Notes under the pieces: generated by a model
Told to the model about the DNA's origin: nothing
The model's input: the letters and a program-made list of their open reading frames with translations, nothing else
Databases searched by the model: none
Translations under genes and position numbers: made by a program
DNA from: Spirochaetales bacterium
Lineage (GTDB): Bacteria > Spirochaetota > Spirochaetia > Sphaerochaetales > Sphaerochaetaceae
Length of the DNA: 58,687 nt
Reading direction: 5' to 3'
NCBI GenBank assembly: GCA_028722305.1
Contig: JAQYHB010000008.1
Span: 1 to 58,687 of the forward strand
Part shown: piece after piece, positions 1 to 8,500 of the stretch
Layout of the letters: every line of letters begins with the position of its first letter
Numbering within the stretch: position 1 is the first letter of the stretch

Positions 1-547
1 ACCGCATCAGGTCCCTGCAGTTGGGCTCTGATCCCGGTCTGATCGCGAATGAGTTGGCGTTGATTTCCAACGCCTTGCCCGTATCCTTCAATGCCTTGAC
101 CACCGCCACATGGTCGAACGGATAGGCGGGGTTGCCCGGATGTCCAAGCAGGTCGACCCACTGGTTGGCGATTATGTTCAACCAGCCTTCGGTATTCTGC
201 TCGAATGACCCCGGTTCAATAGCCTCGACATGATAGCTGGCGATCACCCATTCCAGGCGGCCAAGGACCTGGTCGTCCAGATCCAGCCTGCCACTGAAGG
301 ATTTGATGTTTGCTTCACAGCCACGGTAGAGCCTGATGCCTTCGGGGTTCTTGGGAAGGCCTGTCATGCAGAAGAAATGGTGGCGGATGGCGCCATCCAT
401 CATCTCCGGTCCATGGTCTGTGATGGCAAGGGCGACAAGTCCCTGCCGCTTCGCGGCGACGAGATTCTCGTAGATGGTGCTGTAGGCATGCTGGCTCGCG
501 ATGGTGTGGGTATGGAAATCACCGATGATGTGATATGCGTTGTTCAT
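1..547 (-). CDS. PHP-domain phosphatase, YcdX-like (3' end outside window)
   Basis: The reading frame starts at the ATG at 547 and runs off the left edge, so only the first 182 residues are present. The translation begins MNNAYHIIGDFHTHTIASQH and contains DFHTHT, AITDHGPEM, RGCEANIK, IASYHVE and LGHPGNP. These are the metal-binding His/Asp/Glu motifs of the PHP superfamily in the order found in E. coli YcdX, whose sequence it follows closely, including EINANSF near the end of the visible part. YcdX-type enzymes are cytoplasmic metal-dependent phosphatases of poorly known substrate. It is divergent from the Nudix gene, with 47 bases between the start codons. No strong Shine-Dalgarno sequence is visible. 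Family assignment is firm; substrate is unknown. Confidence 0.88.
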   Translation of the reverse strand, partial: MNNAYHIIGDFHTHTIASQHAYSTIYENLVAAKRQGLVALAITDHGPEMMDGAIRHHFFCMTGLPKNPEGIRLYRGCEANIKSFSGRLDLDDQVLGRLEWVIASYHVEAIEPGSFEQNTEGWLNIIANQWVDLLGHPGNPAYPFDHVAVVKALKDTGKALEINANSFAIRPGSEPNCRDLMR

Positions 548-594
548 GGTTCTACTGTAGTGAAAAGGGAAAAGAAATGGAATAAAGTGGAACC

Positions 595-993
595 ATGCGA
601 ATTGTCCAAGTTGTAGCCGCGGTCATAACCGACGAGAATCGGATTTTCTGCGCCCAACGCCATAGGGGAGGGGACGCGGGCGCGAAATGGGAATTTCCGG
701 GCGGGAAACTGGAACCAGGCGAGACGGAGCCCCAGGCCTTGCGAAGGGAAATACAAGAGGAGCTCAAGCTCGACATCGAAGTCGGACGCCATATCGCTAC
801 CGTTCGCCACGCCTATCCGGACCTGACCATAGACCTGCATGTCTATCAGGCGCGTCTGCTGAGACCCCAAACCCCGACGCTGACCGAACACCTTGCCTAT
901 GACTGGAAGACCCTTGAAGAGCTTGATGATGTGGATTGGGCTGACGCGGACAGGGAAGTCTATCCGCTGGTGCGGAAGTTGCTAAGCGAGTAG
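595..993 (+). CDS. Nudix hydrolase, MutT-like (d)NTP pyrophosphohydrolase
   Basis: A 132-residue single-domain protein with a canonical Nudix box at about residues 37-58 (GGKLEPGETEPQALRREIQE followed by EL). This gives the Gx5Ex7REUxEE pattern that binds the catalytic metal. An N-terminal VVAAVI strand and AQRHRGGDAGAKWEFPGGK agree with the MutT/8-oxo-dGTP diphosphatase subgroup, which hydrolyses damaged nucleoside triphosphates in the cytoplasm. Its length is normal for that group. It converges with the DUF3427 helicase, leaving 80 bases between stop codons. The exact nucleotide substrate cannot be read from sequence. Confidence 0.9.
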   Translation: MRIVQVVAAVITDENRIFCAQRHRGGDAGAKWEFPGGKLEPGETEPQALRREIQEELKLDIEVGRHIATVRHAYPDLTIDLHVYQARLLRPQTPTLTEHLAYDWKTLEELDDVDWADADREVYPLVRKLLSE

Positions 994-1073
994 AGGTTTT
1001 TCCCGTTGCGAACACCTTGGTCCTTTTTGATGGTGGTTCCATAAGACTATTGAGCTCCTTGCGACGGATACGC

Positions 1074-4000
1074 TTATCCGATCAACGACTTGCTTAACCT
1101 TCTTATGAATTTGGCGGGAATCGGCTCCTCGAGACGCCAGTTGATTGACATGGGCTTGGAACCTATATGGTTGATATAGGATACTTCTCCAAGGAATGTG
1201 TAGAACTGGGAGTAGCCATTCGCATCTTTCTTCGCTTCCCTGACAAACAAGAGGACTTTGGAGCCTTGTTGCCGATGGTGGATATATCGTTGGCCTGTTG
1301 TCGAATGATCGCTGGTTGTGCTTTGGCTCTGCCAATGGAACGTGTAGGGATCGACAGCATAGTCGTCATACAGGGTTGTCGGAGAGAAATCCTTGTCTGA
1401 TTTGTCCAGGGTGACCATGAACACGTCACAGTTCTGGTTTGACAGCCATTTGACACCTTCTCGAACCGTGTTGGGTTTCAAGAAACCCAAAGCGGCAAAC
1501 AGTTGGTCTCGAGAATAGGTTGCGTGGACGTCCAGAACTTTCACTCCGTTTAGCAGGAAAGGCTTGTCGATGATGTCGATCGTATCAAGCTTGTAAGCAA
1601 GGAGTTTCTCAATTTCTCGGCAATAGGTAGGGTTGTTCTTGAGTTCCTTGATCTTGTCAACTGGATTGTCTGTATCTGTCGACTCCTGCCAGATGGTAAA
1701 CAACAGCATCCAAAGTAGACTTTGTTCCTCGGGCGCGCAGGAGTTCCATTCAGGTGTCGGGGAATTGGGTTTGAGAAGGTTCTGGAAGTAACAAATAGCT
1801 CGTTGGGAATCCATATGGGCAAGACGATACAATGCACCTTGCATGATAGGATCGAGGGATTCATGAAAATCCTCGAGTAGACCCGCATCCACGCAAAGCT
1901 TGGAAAAACTATCCCACCTGTAGAGTTCGAACGGACTCATGTTGGAATACGTTAGAAACTGAGATATCGTCGGTTTCTGCCGGTAAAAGGAATGGCAATC
2001 GATCAGTTTCTGAACAATACCTTGTCTGCGGCCCAAAGAGGCTCGAATATTGGAAAGAATGTCTTCCTGGGCTTGTTTTTCCAACTCGATGTAACATCCC
2101 TTGGGGACAGATACGAATCCTGCAGAAATTTCGGTCGTCACGCTGTGACGGGTTTTGTCCAGGAGAGCCCGGAATTTTTCCTCGAAGTTGTATTTCTGGT
2201 TTGCCTGGCCTATGAAATCGAGGACAGTCAAGAATTCTTTTCCCTTGCACGTACGTAGTCCGCGGCCAAGTTGTTGCAAGAAGACCGTAAGAGAGGCTGT
2301 TGGTCGAAGGAAGAGAATGGTGTTGACCGAGGGGATATCGACGCCTTCATTGTACAGATCAACGACAAAGATAAAGTGTATCTGTCCTGATTCCAGTTTT
2401 CCTTTTGCCGAGGTCCTTTCTTCTTCGGTTGAATGGGCGGAGAGGGCCATGGAAGGCAGGCCGTTGTTTGAGAAGAAATTCGCCATGAATTCAGCATGGG
2501 GGACCGAAACACAGAACCCAATTCCCTTGATTTCCCGCAAGTCTCCGATATACCGGGGCAGGGAATTGAGAATCAGCTGGGCACGCTCTTCCGCGGCATG
2601 GCTTGCTACATATAGATGTTCGAGGTCTTTTACCTCATAGCCGCCACGAGCCCAATGCAAACTTTTCAAATCGGTGCCATCGGCTATGCCATAATAATGG
2701 AAGGGAACCAGCAACTGCCTGTTGATTGCTTCGGGAAGCCGAATCTCCGCAGTCATTTTGTGGCCATCGAAATACTGCAGGATATCCAGCCCATCGAGGC
2801 GTTCCGGGGTGGCTGTCAGGCCAAGAAGGATCCGCGGGGTAAAATAGGAAAGTACCAGCTGGTAACTTGGAGCGGCAGCATGATGGAACTCGTCGATGAT
2901 GATGAAGTCGTAGAACGAGGGATTAACCTGTTTCCAAAGGGATTTGTTGTGGTCAATGGTCTGTATGGAGATAAACAGGTTGTTCAACTGTTCTGGTTTA
3001 TGTCTGCTATCACACAATTCGCCGAAGTTCGGATCGTGCAGTACTCCTCGGAAACAGGCAAGGCTTTGCTTCAGTATTTCTTCCCGGTGGGCTATGAACA
3101 ACAGGCGGTTCGCCTGTCCTCGGTGTTGATCGCGAAAAGTACGGTAATCAAAAGCGGAAATGACTGTTTTCCCGGTACCGGTTGCGGCAACGATCAGATT
3201 GCGATGGTGGTCCTGTCGCCGGATGGACCGTTCAGCCTGCAGGCGGTCCAGAATCGCCTGTTGGAAAGGGAAGGGCTTGATATCGAAGAAATAGCTCTGT
3301 TGGACAGGGGCTTCGCCATGATATTTCTCAGCGTCAAGAGCTTTCTTTAGTTTATCGAAATCATCGGCCTGGTATGGAAGGAATTCGTCCGACTGCCAAT
3401 ATACGTCAAACGAAGCCTGCATTTGTTGAAACACCTCGGGCTGGTCATGGCTTGTCAGTTTGACATTCCACTCCCTGCCATCAGTAATCGCTGCATTGGA
3501 AAGGTTTGAAGAACCGACATAGGCGGTATCAAAACCAGTCTCTCGGTGAAACATATATGCCTTGGCATGCAGGCGCGTGTGCTTGGTGTCATAGGAGATA
3601 TGGATCAAGGTGTGGGGAAGTCCGCTTAGTTCCTGGATCGCGGCAGCGTCGGTTGCGCCCATGTAGGTTGTTGTGATGACGCGAAGCTTTCCCCCCCGGT
3701 CTGTAAACGATCTGAGCGCTTCCCGGATCATGGATAGCCCGCTTACCTTGATGAAAGAGACCAGCATGTCCACACGATCGGCTGACTCGAATTCTTTTTT
3801 CAGTTCGGTCACCATGGAAATGTCGGATGAGCCGGTAAAAAGCGCGCTGTGAACCAGGGAGGTGTTCGGTCGGGGGAGGGAAACAGCCTTCTTTAGCTGC
3901 GGGACTTTGGTCAGGATCTCTGTAAGCAGATTTTGTTCATCAGTGGTGATCGTGGCATCGCTTAAATCAGAATCTATCCTTGAAAGGATGGAAATGATTT

Positions 4001-4211
4001 GATTGGAAAGCTCGACACGCTTGGAAACGTCTTCTGTTTCTGCAAGCGTTTTTTTCAACAAAGCGCTTATATATTGGGTGAGGGCATTTGACGACTCGGC
4101 ATCCCCTAGTTTTTCGGATTTCACGAGTTCCGGGTCTTCTTTCGATAGTGCTTCCTGGTAAGATGTGTTGATGATTTGTTCGTATAGTCCCCCTGGAAGC
4201 TCTTTGTCCAT
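1074..4211 (-). CDS. PLD-like nuclease / superfamily-2 helicase with C-terminal DUF3427
   Basis: A protein of 1045 residues. The N-terminal third has a phospholipase-D-like nuclease motif, HAKAYMF at about residue 213 followed by GSSNLSNAA. Next is an SF2 helicase core: AATGTGKT Walker A at about 340, IIDEFHHA (DEFH form of DEAH) at about 437, GLTATPER, and QQLGRGLR motif VI at about 647. The C-terminus (about 880-1040) matches DUF3427 (VFMVTLDKS, YHW-type block, LLFVREAKK). This architecture is known from ATP-dependent helicases suspected to act in DNA restriction or repair. I chose the ATG at 4211 (MDKELPGGLYEQ) because TGAGG lies just upstream and the family starts this way; an in-frame ATG at 4232 is less likely. 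A role in defence is inference from domain content. Confidence 0.85.
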   Translation of the reverse strand: MDKELPGGLYEQIINTSYQEALSKEDPELVKSEKLGDAESSNALTQYISALLKKTLAETEDVSKRVELSNQIISILSRIDSDLSDATITTDEQNLLTEILTKVPQLKKAVSLPRPNTSLVHSALFTGSSDISMVTELKKEFESADRVDMLVSFIKVSGLSMIREALRSFTDRGGKLRVITTTYMGATDAAAIQELSGLPHTLIHISYDTKHTRLHAKAYMFHRETGFDTAYVGSSNLSNAAITDGREWNVKLTSHDQPEVFQQMQASFDVYWQSDEFLPYQADDFDKLKKALDAEKYHGEAPVQQSYFFDIKPFPFQQAILDRLQAERSIRRQDHHRNLIVAATGTGKTVISAFDYRTFRDQHRGQANRLLFIAHREEILKQSLACFRGVLHDPNFGELCDSRHKPEQLNNLFISIQTIDHNKSLWKQVNPSFYDFIIIDEFHHAAAPSYQLVLSYFTPRILLGLTATPERLDGLDILQYFDGHKMTAEIRLPEAINRQLLVPFHYYGIADGTDLKSLHWARGGYEVKDLEHLYVASHAAEERAQLILNSLPRYIGDLREIKGIGFCVSVPHAEFMANFFSNNGLPSMALSAHSTEEERTSAKGKLESGQIHFIFVVDLYNEGVDIPSVNTILFLRPTASLTVFLQQLGRGLRTCKGKEFLTVLDFIGQANQKYNFEEKFRALLDKTRHSVTTEISAGFVSVPKGCYIELEKQAQEDILSNIRASLGRRQGIVQKLIDCHSFYRQKPTISQFLTYSNMSPFELYRWDSFSKLCVDAGLLEDFHESLDPIMQGALYRLAHMDSQRAICYFQNLLKPNSPTPEWNSCAPEEQSLLWMLLFTIWQESTDTDNPVDKIKELKNNPTYCREIEKLLAYKLDTIDIIDKPFLLNGVKVLDVHATYSRDQLFAALGFLKPNTVREGVKWLSNQNCDVFMVTLDKSDKDFSPTTLYDDYAVDPYTFHWQSQSTTSDHSTTGQRYIHHRQQGSKVLLFVREAKKDANGYSQFYTFLGEVSYINHIGSKPMSINWRLEEPIPAKFIRRLSKSLIG

Positions 4212-4525
4212 GTTGTACCTCATCAGCAGCATAGTGCAAAACGAAGAGGAGGACCAGAAAAATCTGAAATGGAATACTGTGAACTTCAGGTGGTGAATGA
4301 ATCCTTGTGAGTGGGGTGGTTGCGGGTGTTACAAGCTGGAATGTATCAAGAGAAAGTGGCATGCACTTGTTGTATTGGACTTCTCTTGGGGCTTGTCGAA
4401 AAGGTTCTTCGCCTTATGAGTGGTTCCCCCATATAATTTGACACTGCGCTCTTTATCTGTATGGTTAAGAGTCCTGCGTTTGGTTCTGCCTTCCTTCGTT
4501 ACCATGCAACCAAGGAGGCGCGGCA
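4212..4525. other. Intergenic region between divergent helicase and ART-like gene 1
   Basis: About 310 bases between the starts of two divergent genes. Apart from the plus-strand promoter-like pair at 4438-4465 and the Shine-Dalgarno at 4513-4518, I see no gene, hairpin or repeat that I can support. The helicase promoter must also lie here but was not recognised. Confidence 0.5.
4438..4465 (+). promoter_or_regulatory. Putative sigma-70 promoter of the ART-like/DUF4011 gene run
   Basis: TTGACA at 4438-4443 and TATGGT at 4460-4465, separated by 16 bases, lie about 60 bases before the ATG at 4526. The -35 is perfect and the -10 matches four of six positions. No operator palindrome is visible around it. 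Confidence 0.4.
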
Positions 4526-5389
4526 ATGTGCATGAAAGAAGAAGCAAAAACAATTTTGTCTTTGTCGTTGGATTTGGCTGATAGGAAACGAGAGACCGTC
4601 TACAAGTGCGGGGAAGGGGGGGACGGGTTGGGTCCCGGACAGTTTCGGGAGTATCTGGCAAGGCAGTTCCCCTCGGACGGGACGATGATACCGGTACCCG
4701 TATTCCACGGTACGGATCGTAACGTGCTGGAAATAGACCAGGAGGATATTCCCCTGTTCCGGGATAATCTCTGGTTCGTTGCGAAGGAGCTCTATCGCAT
4801 GCTCGGGCAGAGTCCTTGGAAGTACAGTGCCATCCTGTATCCCCATGATGGAGACTTCTGGGATTTGCTTGGGAGATTCGAGGGTGCCGACCAGGAAGAC
4901 CTGCGGGAGGTCATGGAATGGATCATGCCGGAGCTGTTGGCCTGTGAGGGAGAAGGTGGGCCATCGCTTTGTGTCTCGTCGCTGGATGACGCGCTTGTCT
5001 ATGCCCCGATGGCTGCCCATTTCGGCATCGTCGGCCACTGCGCCCATACGCTGGCGAGGGCGGCGCGAAGCCTGTTTGACGAGTCCGCGTTTACTCCGGA
5101 ATTGAAAAAAGCCCTTGCCTTCGTTGACGTGTTCGAGGGCACCGCTTCGCGTCCTGTGGTGCTGATGTTCTGCCATTTGTCCAGTGCCTCGATGGAGCAC
5201 GAGGATGGTAGGACGGTGGAATCTGCCGAATACCTTGAGCCCATGTCCGGGAAGGAATGCCGCTGGAGATACACCAAGCCGCTTCCCCTTTCCGAAGGCG
5301 TGGAGCTGAAGATCACCCATGCCGATGTGGAGGAGTTCCGAAAGATCCTGACCGAGTTCTTCGGGGAACCGGATTTGCCAGGAGCGTGA
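4526..5389 (+). CDS. FHGTD-motif protein 1, possible ADP-ribosyltransferase-like fold
   Basis: A 287-residue protein with no signal peptide. The ATG at 4526 is preceded by AGGAGG with seven-base spacing. It is a clear paralogue of the protein at 11349-12164. Shared blocks are IPVPVFHGTD (F60-D64; VPFPMFHGTD in the paralogue), an aligned segment around residues 151-175 that ends FGIVGHCAHTLA here and FGMVGRAAHFLA there, and RPVVLM followed by a late strand-rich region. An HGT motif on an early strand, followed by a (S/T)xxxAxxYA helix start, is how many ADP-ribosyltransferase-fold families look, but a third catalytic residue is not certain. The pair flanks a DUF4011 helicase, and a NADAR gene lies downstream. 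The function is inferred, not established; an unrelated fold remains possible. Confidence 0.6.
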   Translation: MCMKEEAKTILSLSLDLADRKRETVYKCGEGGDGLGPGQFREYLARQFPSDGTMIPVPVFHGTDRNVLEIDQEDIPLFRDNLWFVAKELYRMLGQSPWKYSAILYPHDGDFWDLLGRFEGADQEDLREVMEWIMPELLACEGEGGPSLCVSSLDDALVYAPMAAHFGIVGHCAHTLARAARSLFDESAFTPELKKALAFVDVFEGTASRPVVLMFCHLSSASMEHEDGRTVESAEYLEPMSGKECRWRYTKPLPLSEGVELKITHADVEEFRKILTEFFGEPDLPGA

Positions 5390-5513
5390 ATCCATCAAAC
5401 GTATTGCGTGCTTTCGAATTACTCAGGAGGTTCCCTTCCATTACCCGATGTATTCCGAAGTGCTGTAATCGATACCTTCTTCTGGTTGTTTTCATAAGAA
5501 AGAGGGTTCAGCC

Positions 5514-8500
5514 ATGATGGATACAATGGAAAAGATGGTTCGGCTCGACGTGGATGTCAGCCCGAATGAGTTAAGCTACGCCGCGCTCCGGGGGGATCTC
5601 AGGCTCGTTGTGGAACTTGAAGTCTCTAACGAGACGGACTTCCCTCTCCGGGCCTCCAAACTGGTCCTTTCCTCCCCATCTCCGTTGCTTTCGGCCGTTA
5701 CTTTGAAGATTCCTGTTCCTGTGGTACCGGATGTATCTTCAGCCTCGAACACCTATAAGACAAAACGGTCCTTCAAGCTGGATCCCTCGTTGCTACGGGA
5801 TATTCCGTCTCCCCTGTCACTACCGCTCGTGGTGTCGCTGACCGATGATGAGGGTCATACCTTTGCCACCAGGAGCCGTTCGATATCCGTGCATCCCTCC
5901 ACCTGGTGGAATGGGGATCCCAAGGTTCTTTCCGTGTTCATCCAGCCCCATCACTCCCTTGTGAGGCAGATGGTAGGTCCGATAGGGGATTCTCCCGATC
6001 CTGTGGCGGCTGTCTATTCCCTGCTTTCCGGATATCGGCTTCTGGAAGCTCCCGCACATGAGGAGCGGGGAGAGGCGATCCGACCACTGGGGGACATCGT
6101 TTCCTCCAAGTCAGGCACGCCGCTGGAGCTTTCCCTGCTCTTCGCGTCGCTTGCCGAGGGCCTGGGAATGCATCCTATCCTGTGCCTGTCTCCCGCCATC
6201 ATCTTCCCCGGGGTGGTGCTTGACGAGAAACGCTCGTTCGACTGTGTGGTCCACGACGATCCATCGGATATCACCCAGGACGCCGGCAAGTATATCGTTG
6301 TCGTCGCCTTGGGCGAGGAGTTGCCATTCGCCACGGCATGCGAGTTCGCCCTGCAGAAGGCCCGCCAAGCCGAGAGCCTGCTGATTGTTGATGTGAAGTT
6401 CGCCCGCCTGGTGGGTCTGTATCCCCTGCCGGAACGGGTTGTCTCTCCTACGGGAGAAGTCTCGTTCGTCGAAGACGCCTTCTTCGAGAACGCCACCTAC
6501 CGTCCGAGACTGAAGGACACGATGGAAGAGGTGGACCTCGCGGGGCAGAAAGTCGCCGACAACACCCCGAAGGGCAGGATCGAGCAGTGGCAGCGCCGCC
6601 TGCTGGACTTTTCCTACAGGAATCCCTTGATGAACATGCGCTCCGGATACTCGATCGTACAGGTCCTTTGCCCGGACATTACCACGTTCGTCTCCGCGCT
6701 TTCGAGGGGCGACTCGTTCGTTGTGCGCCCCGATTTCGATGCCTTGTCCGCCTCGCCCGATTTTTCTGAAGCCGCCGTGGAGGCGAAGCGGGGGAACCCC
6801 GCCTTCCTGGAACTGCTTTCCAAGAAACAGGTGGTCGTCTCGGAGAATGCCAGCACCCTGACGCTGAAACTTGGCAGCATCTACTGGCGCACCCAGAAGA
6901 ACCTCAGCGAGTCTGGCGTCTACACGCTCTACCTGACCCTCGGCCACATCGAGTACTATGACGGGGAGCAGATGTTCCGCGCCCCGATATTGCTGTATCC
7001 GGTGGAACTTTCCCGCCAGAACGGCACCTATCAGATCAGGTTGCGCGATGACGAGGACCCGCAGCTGAACTTCAGCGTCTTCGAGAAGTTCCGGATGGAA
7101 TACGGGTACGAGACCCATCTCGACTATTCCCACCTGCCTTTGCAGGGAGAGGACATCGACGTCCAGCATGTCTTCGCGACACTTCGTTCCGAGCTCAGCC
7201 GGATTCCCCGCTGGAAGCTGGTCGAGTCGGTATCGGTGGGCATCTACTCGTTCGACCAGTTCGTCATGTACAACGAGCTGAAGGAACACTCGGCGGCGCT
7301 GATGAAGAACAAGGTGGTCAAGAGCCTGGTGAAGAAGAAGCTTTGCTTCAAGCAGGAACCGCTACCGGAGGTAAAGGATTCGGATTTCATCGACCAGGTG
7401 GTGCCCATGGAGTGCGACGAGAGCCAGTTGCGCGCGGTCAAGGCGGCGGTTTCCGGCTATAGCTTCATCCTGCAAGGCCCGCCGGGGACCGGCAAGTCCC
7501 AGACCATCACCTCCATCATCGTCAACGCCATGGTCCAAGGAAAGAAGGTGCTGTTCGTCGCCGAGAAGATGGCCGCCCTGCAGGTGGTCTATCGGAACCT
7601 GCACCAGGTGGGCATCAGCAACCACCTTCTGGAGTTGCACTCCATCAAGGCCTCGAAGGCCCATTTCCTTGATCAGATTTCCGCCGCCCTCGAGCAGGGC
7701 GGGGAGACCGTCCCGCGCAACGTGGCGAACGAGGAGCAGATCAAAAGGATCAGCGGGGAGCTGAAGAAATACGTCCGCGAACTCCACAAGACCCGCCCTT
7801 GCGGCATGAGCCTCTACCAGCTGATCAACATGTACGAGGCGCACCGGGGGATTCCGGTCACCCAGCTACGCTACTCGCTGATCAAGAAGGTGGGGAAGAA
7901 GGAGCTCGACGCTTGCGCCACGAAGCTGGGAGAAATCTCCCTGAACCTCGCCCGGTTCCGGCCCTTGGAGAAGTCTCCGTTCCAGGGTTTGGGAATCACG
8001 AGCTATGACGACGGCGTCAGGGAACAGGTGTCTGGCCTGGCGGGCAAGCTTGTCAGCCACCTTTCCCATATCGCGCTTCTTGAGGCGGAAATCCAGAAAG
8101 AGATGCCGGATGGCTGCAAATGGCGCTGCACCACCACGGCCGGGGAGCGGGTCGCCGGGGTGATCGACGCCCTCTCCCAGCTGAAGGAACAGGAAATCGA
8201 TCCCGGTATCCTCATGATGGACCGGACCGCCCTAGGCGATGGCTTGGGGGTCTTGAAACGCTACTCCAACCTGAGGCTCGCGAGCGGTGTCTCCAGTGAC
8301 TGGAGCCCGGAGATCTTCCATGAAAGCATTCCGGCCCTGATCCAGCAGTGGGATGGTTGCAAGGACGGGTTCTTCAAAGGCAAGGAACGGAAAAGGCTCC
8401 TTTCCAAGGTAAACTCCATGGCTCCAAGCGGATTGGCAATCACATCGGAGAATATCGTGGACGAGCTGAAGAAGCTCAATTCGTTTGTCGCTCGCAGCGC

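Noticed and set aside
1065-1080. Hairpin CGGATA-CGCT-TATCCG overlapping the helicase stop codon
   Set aside because: Six-base stem without a T-run; probably chance.
6111-7289. 392-codon open frame on the minus strand inside the DUF4011 gene
   Set aside because: It is an antisense shadow of the helicase gene in GC-rich sequence; its product has no recognisable motif and no ribosome site.
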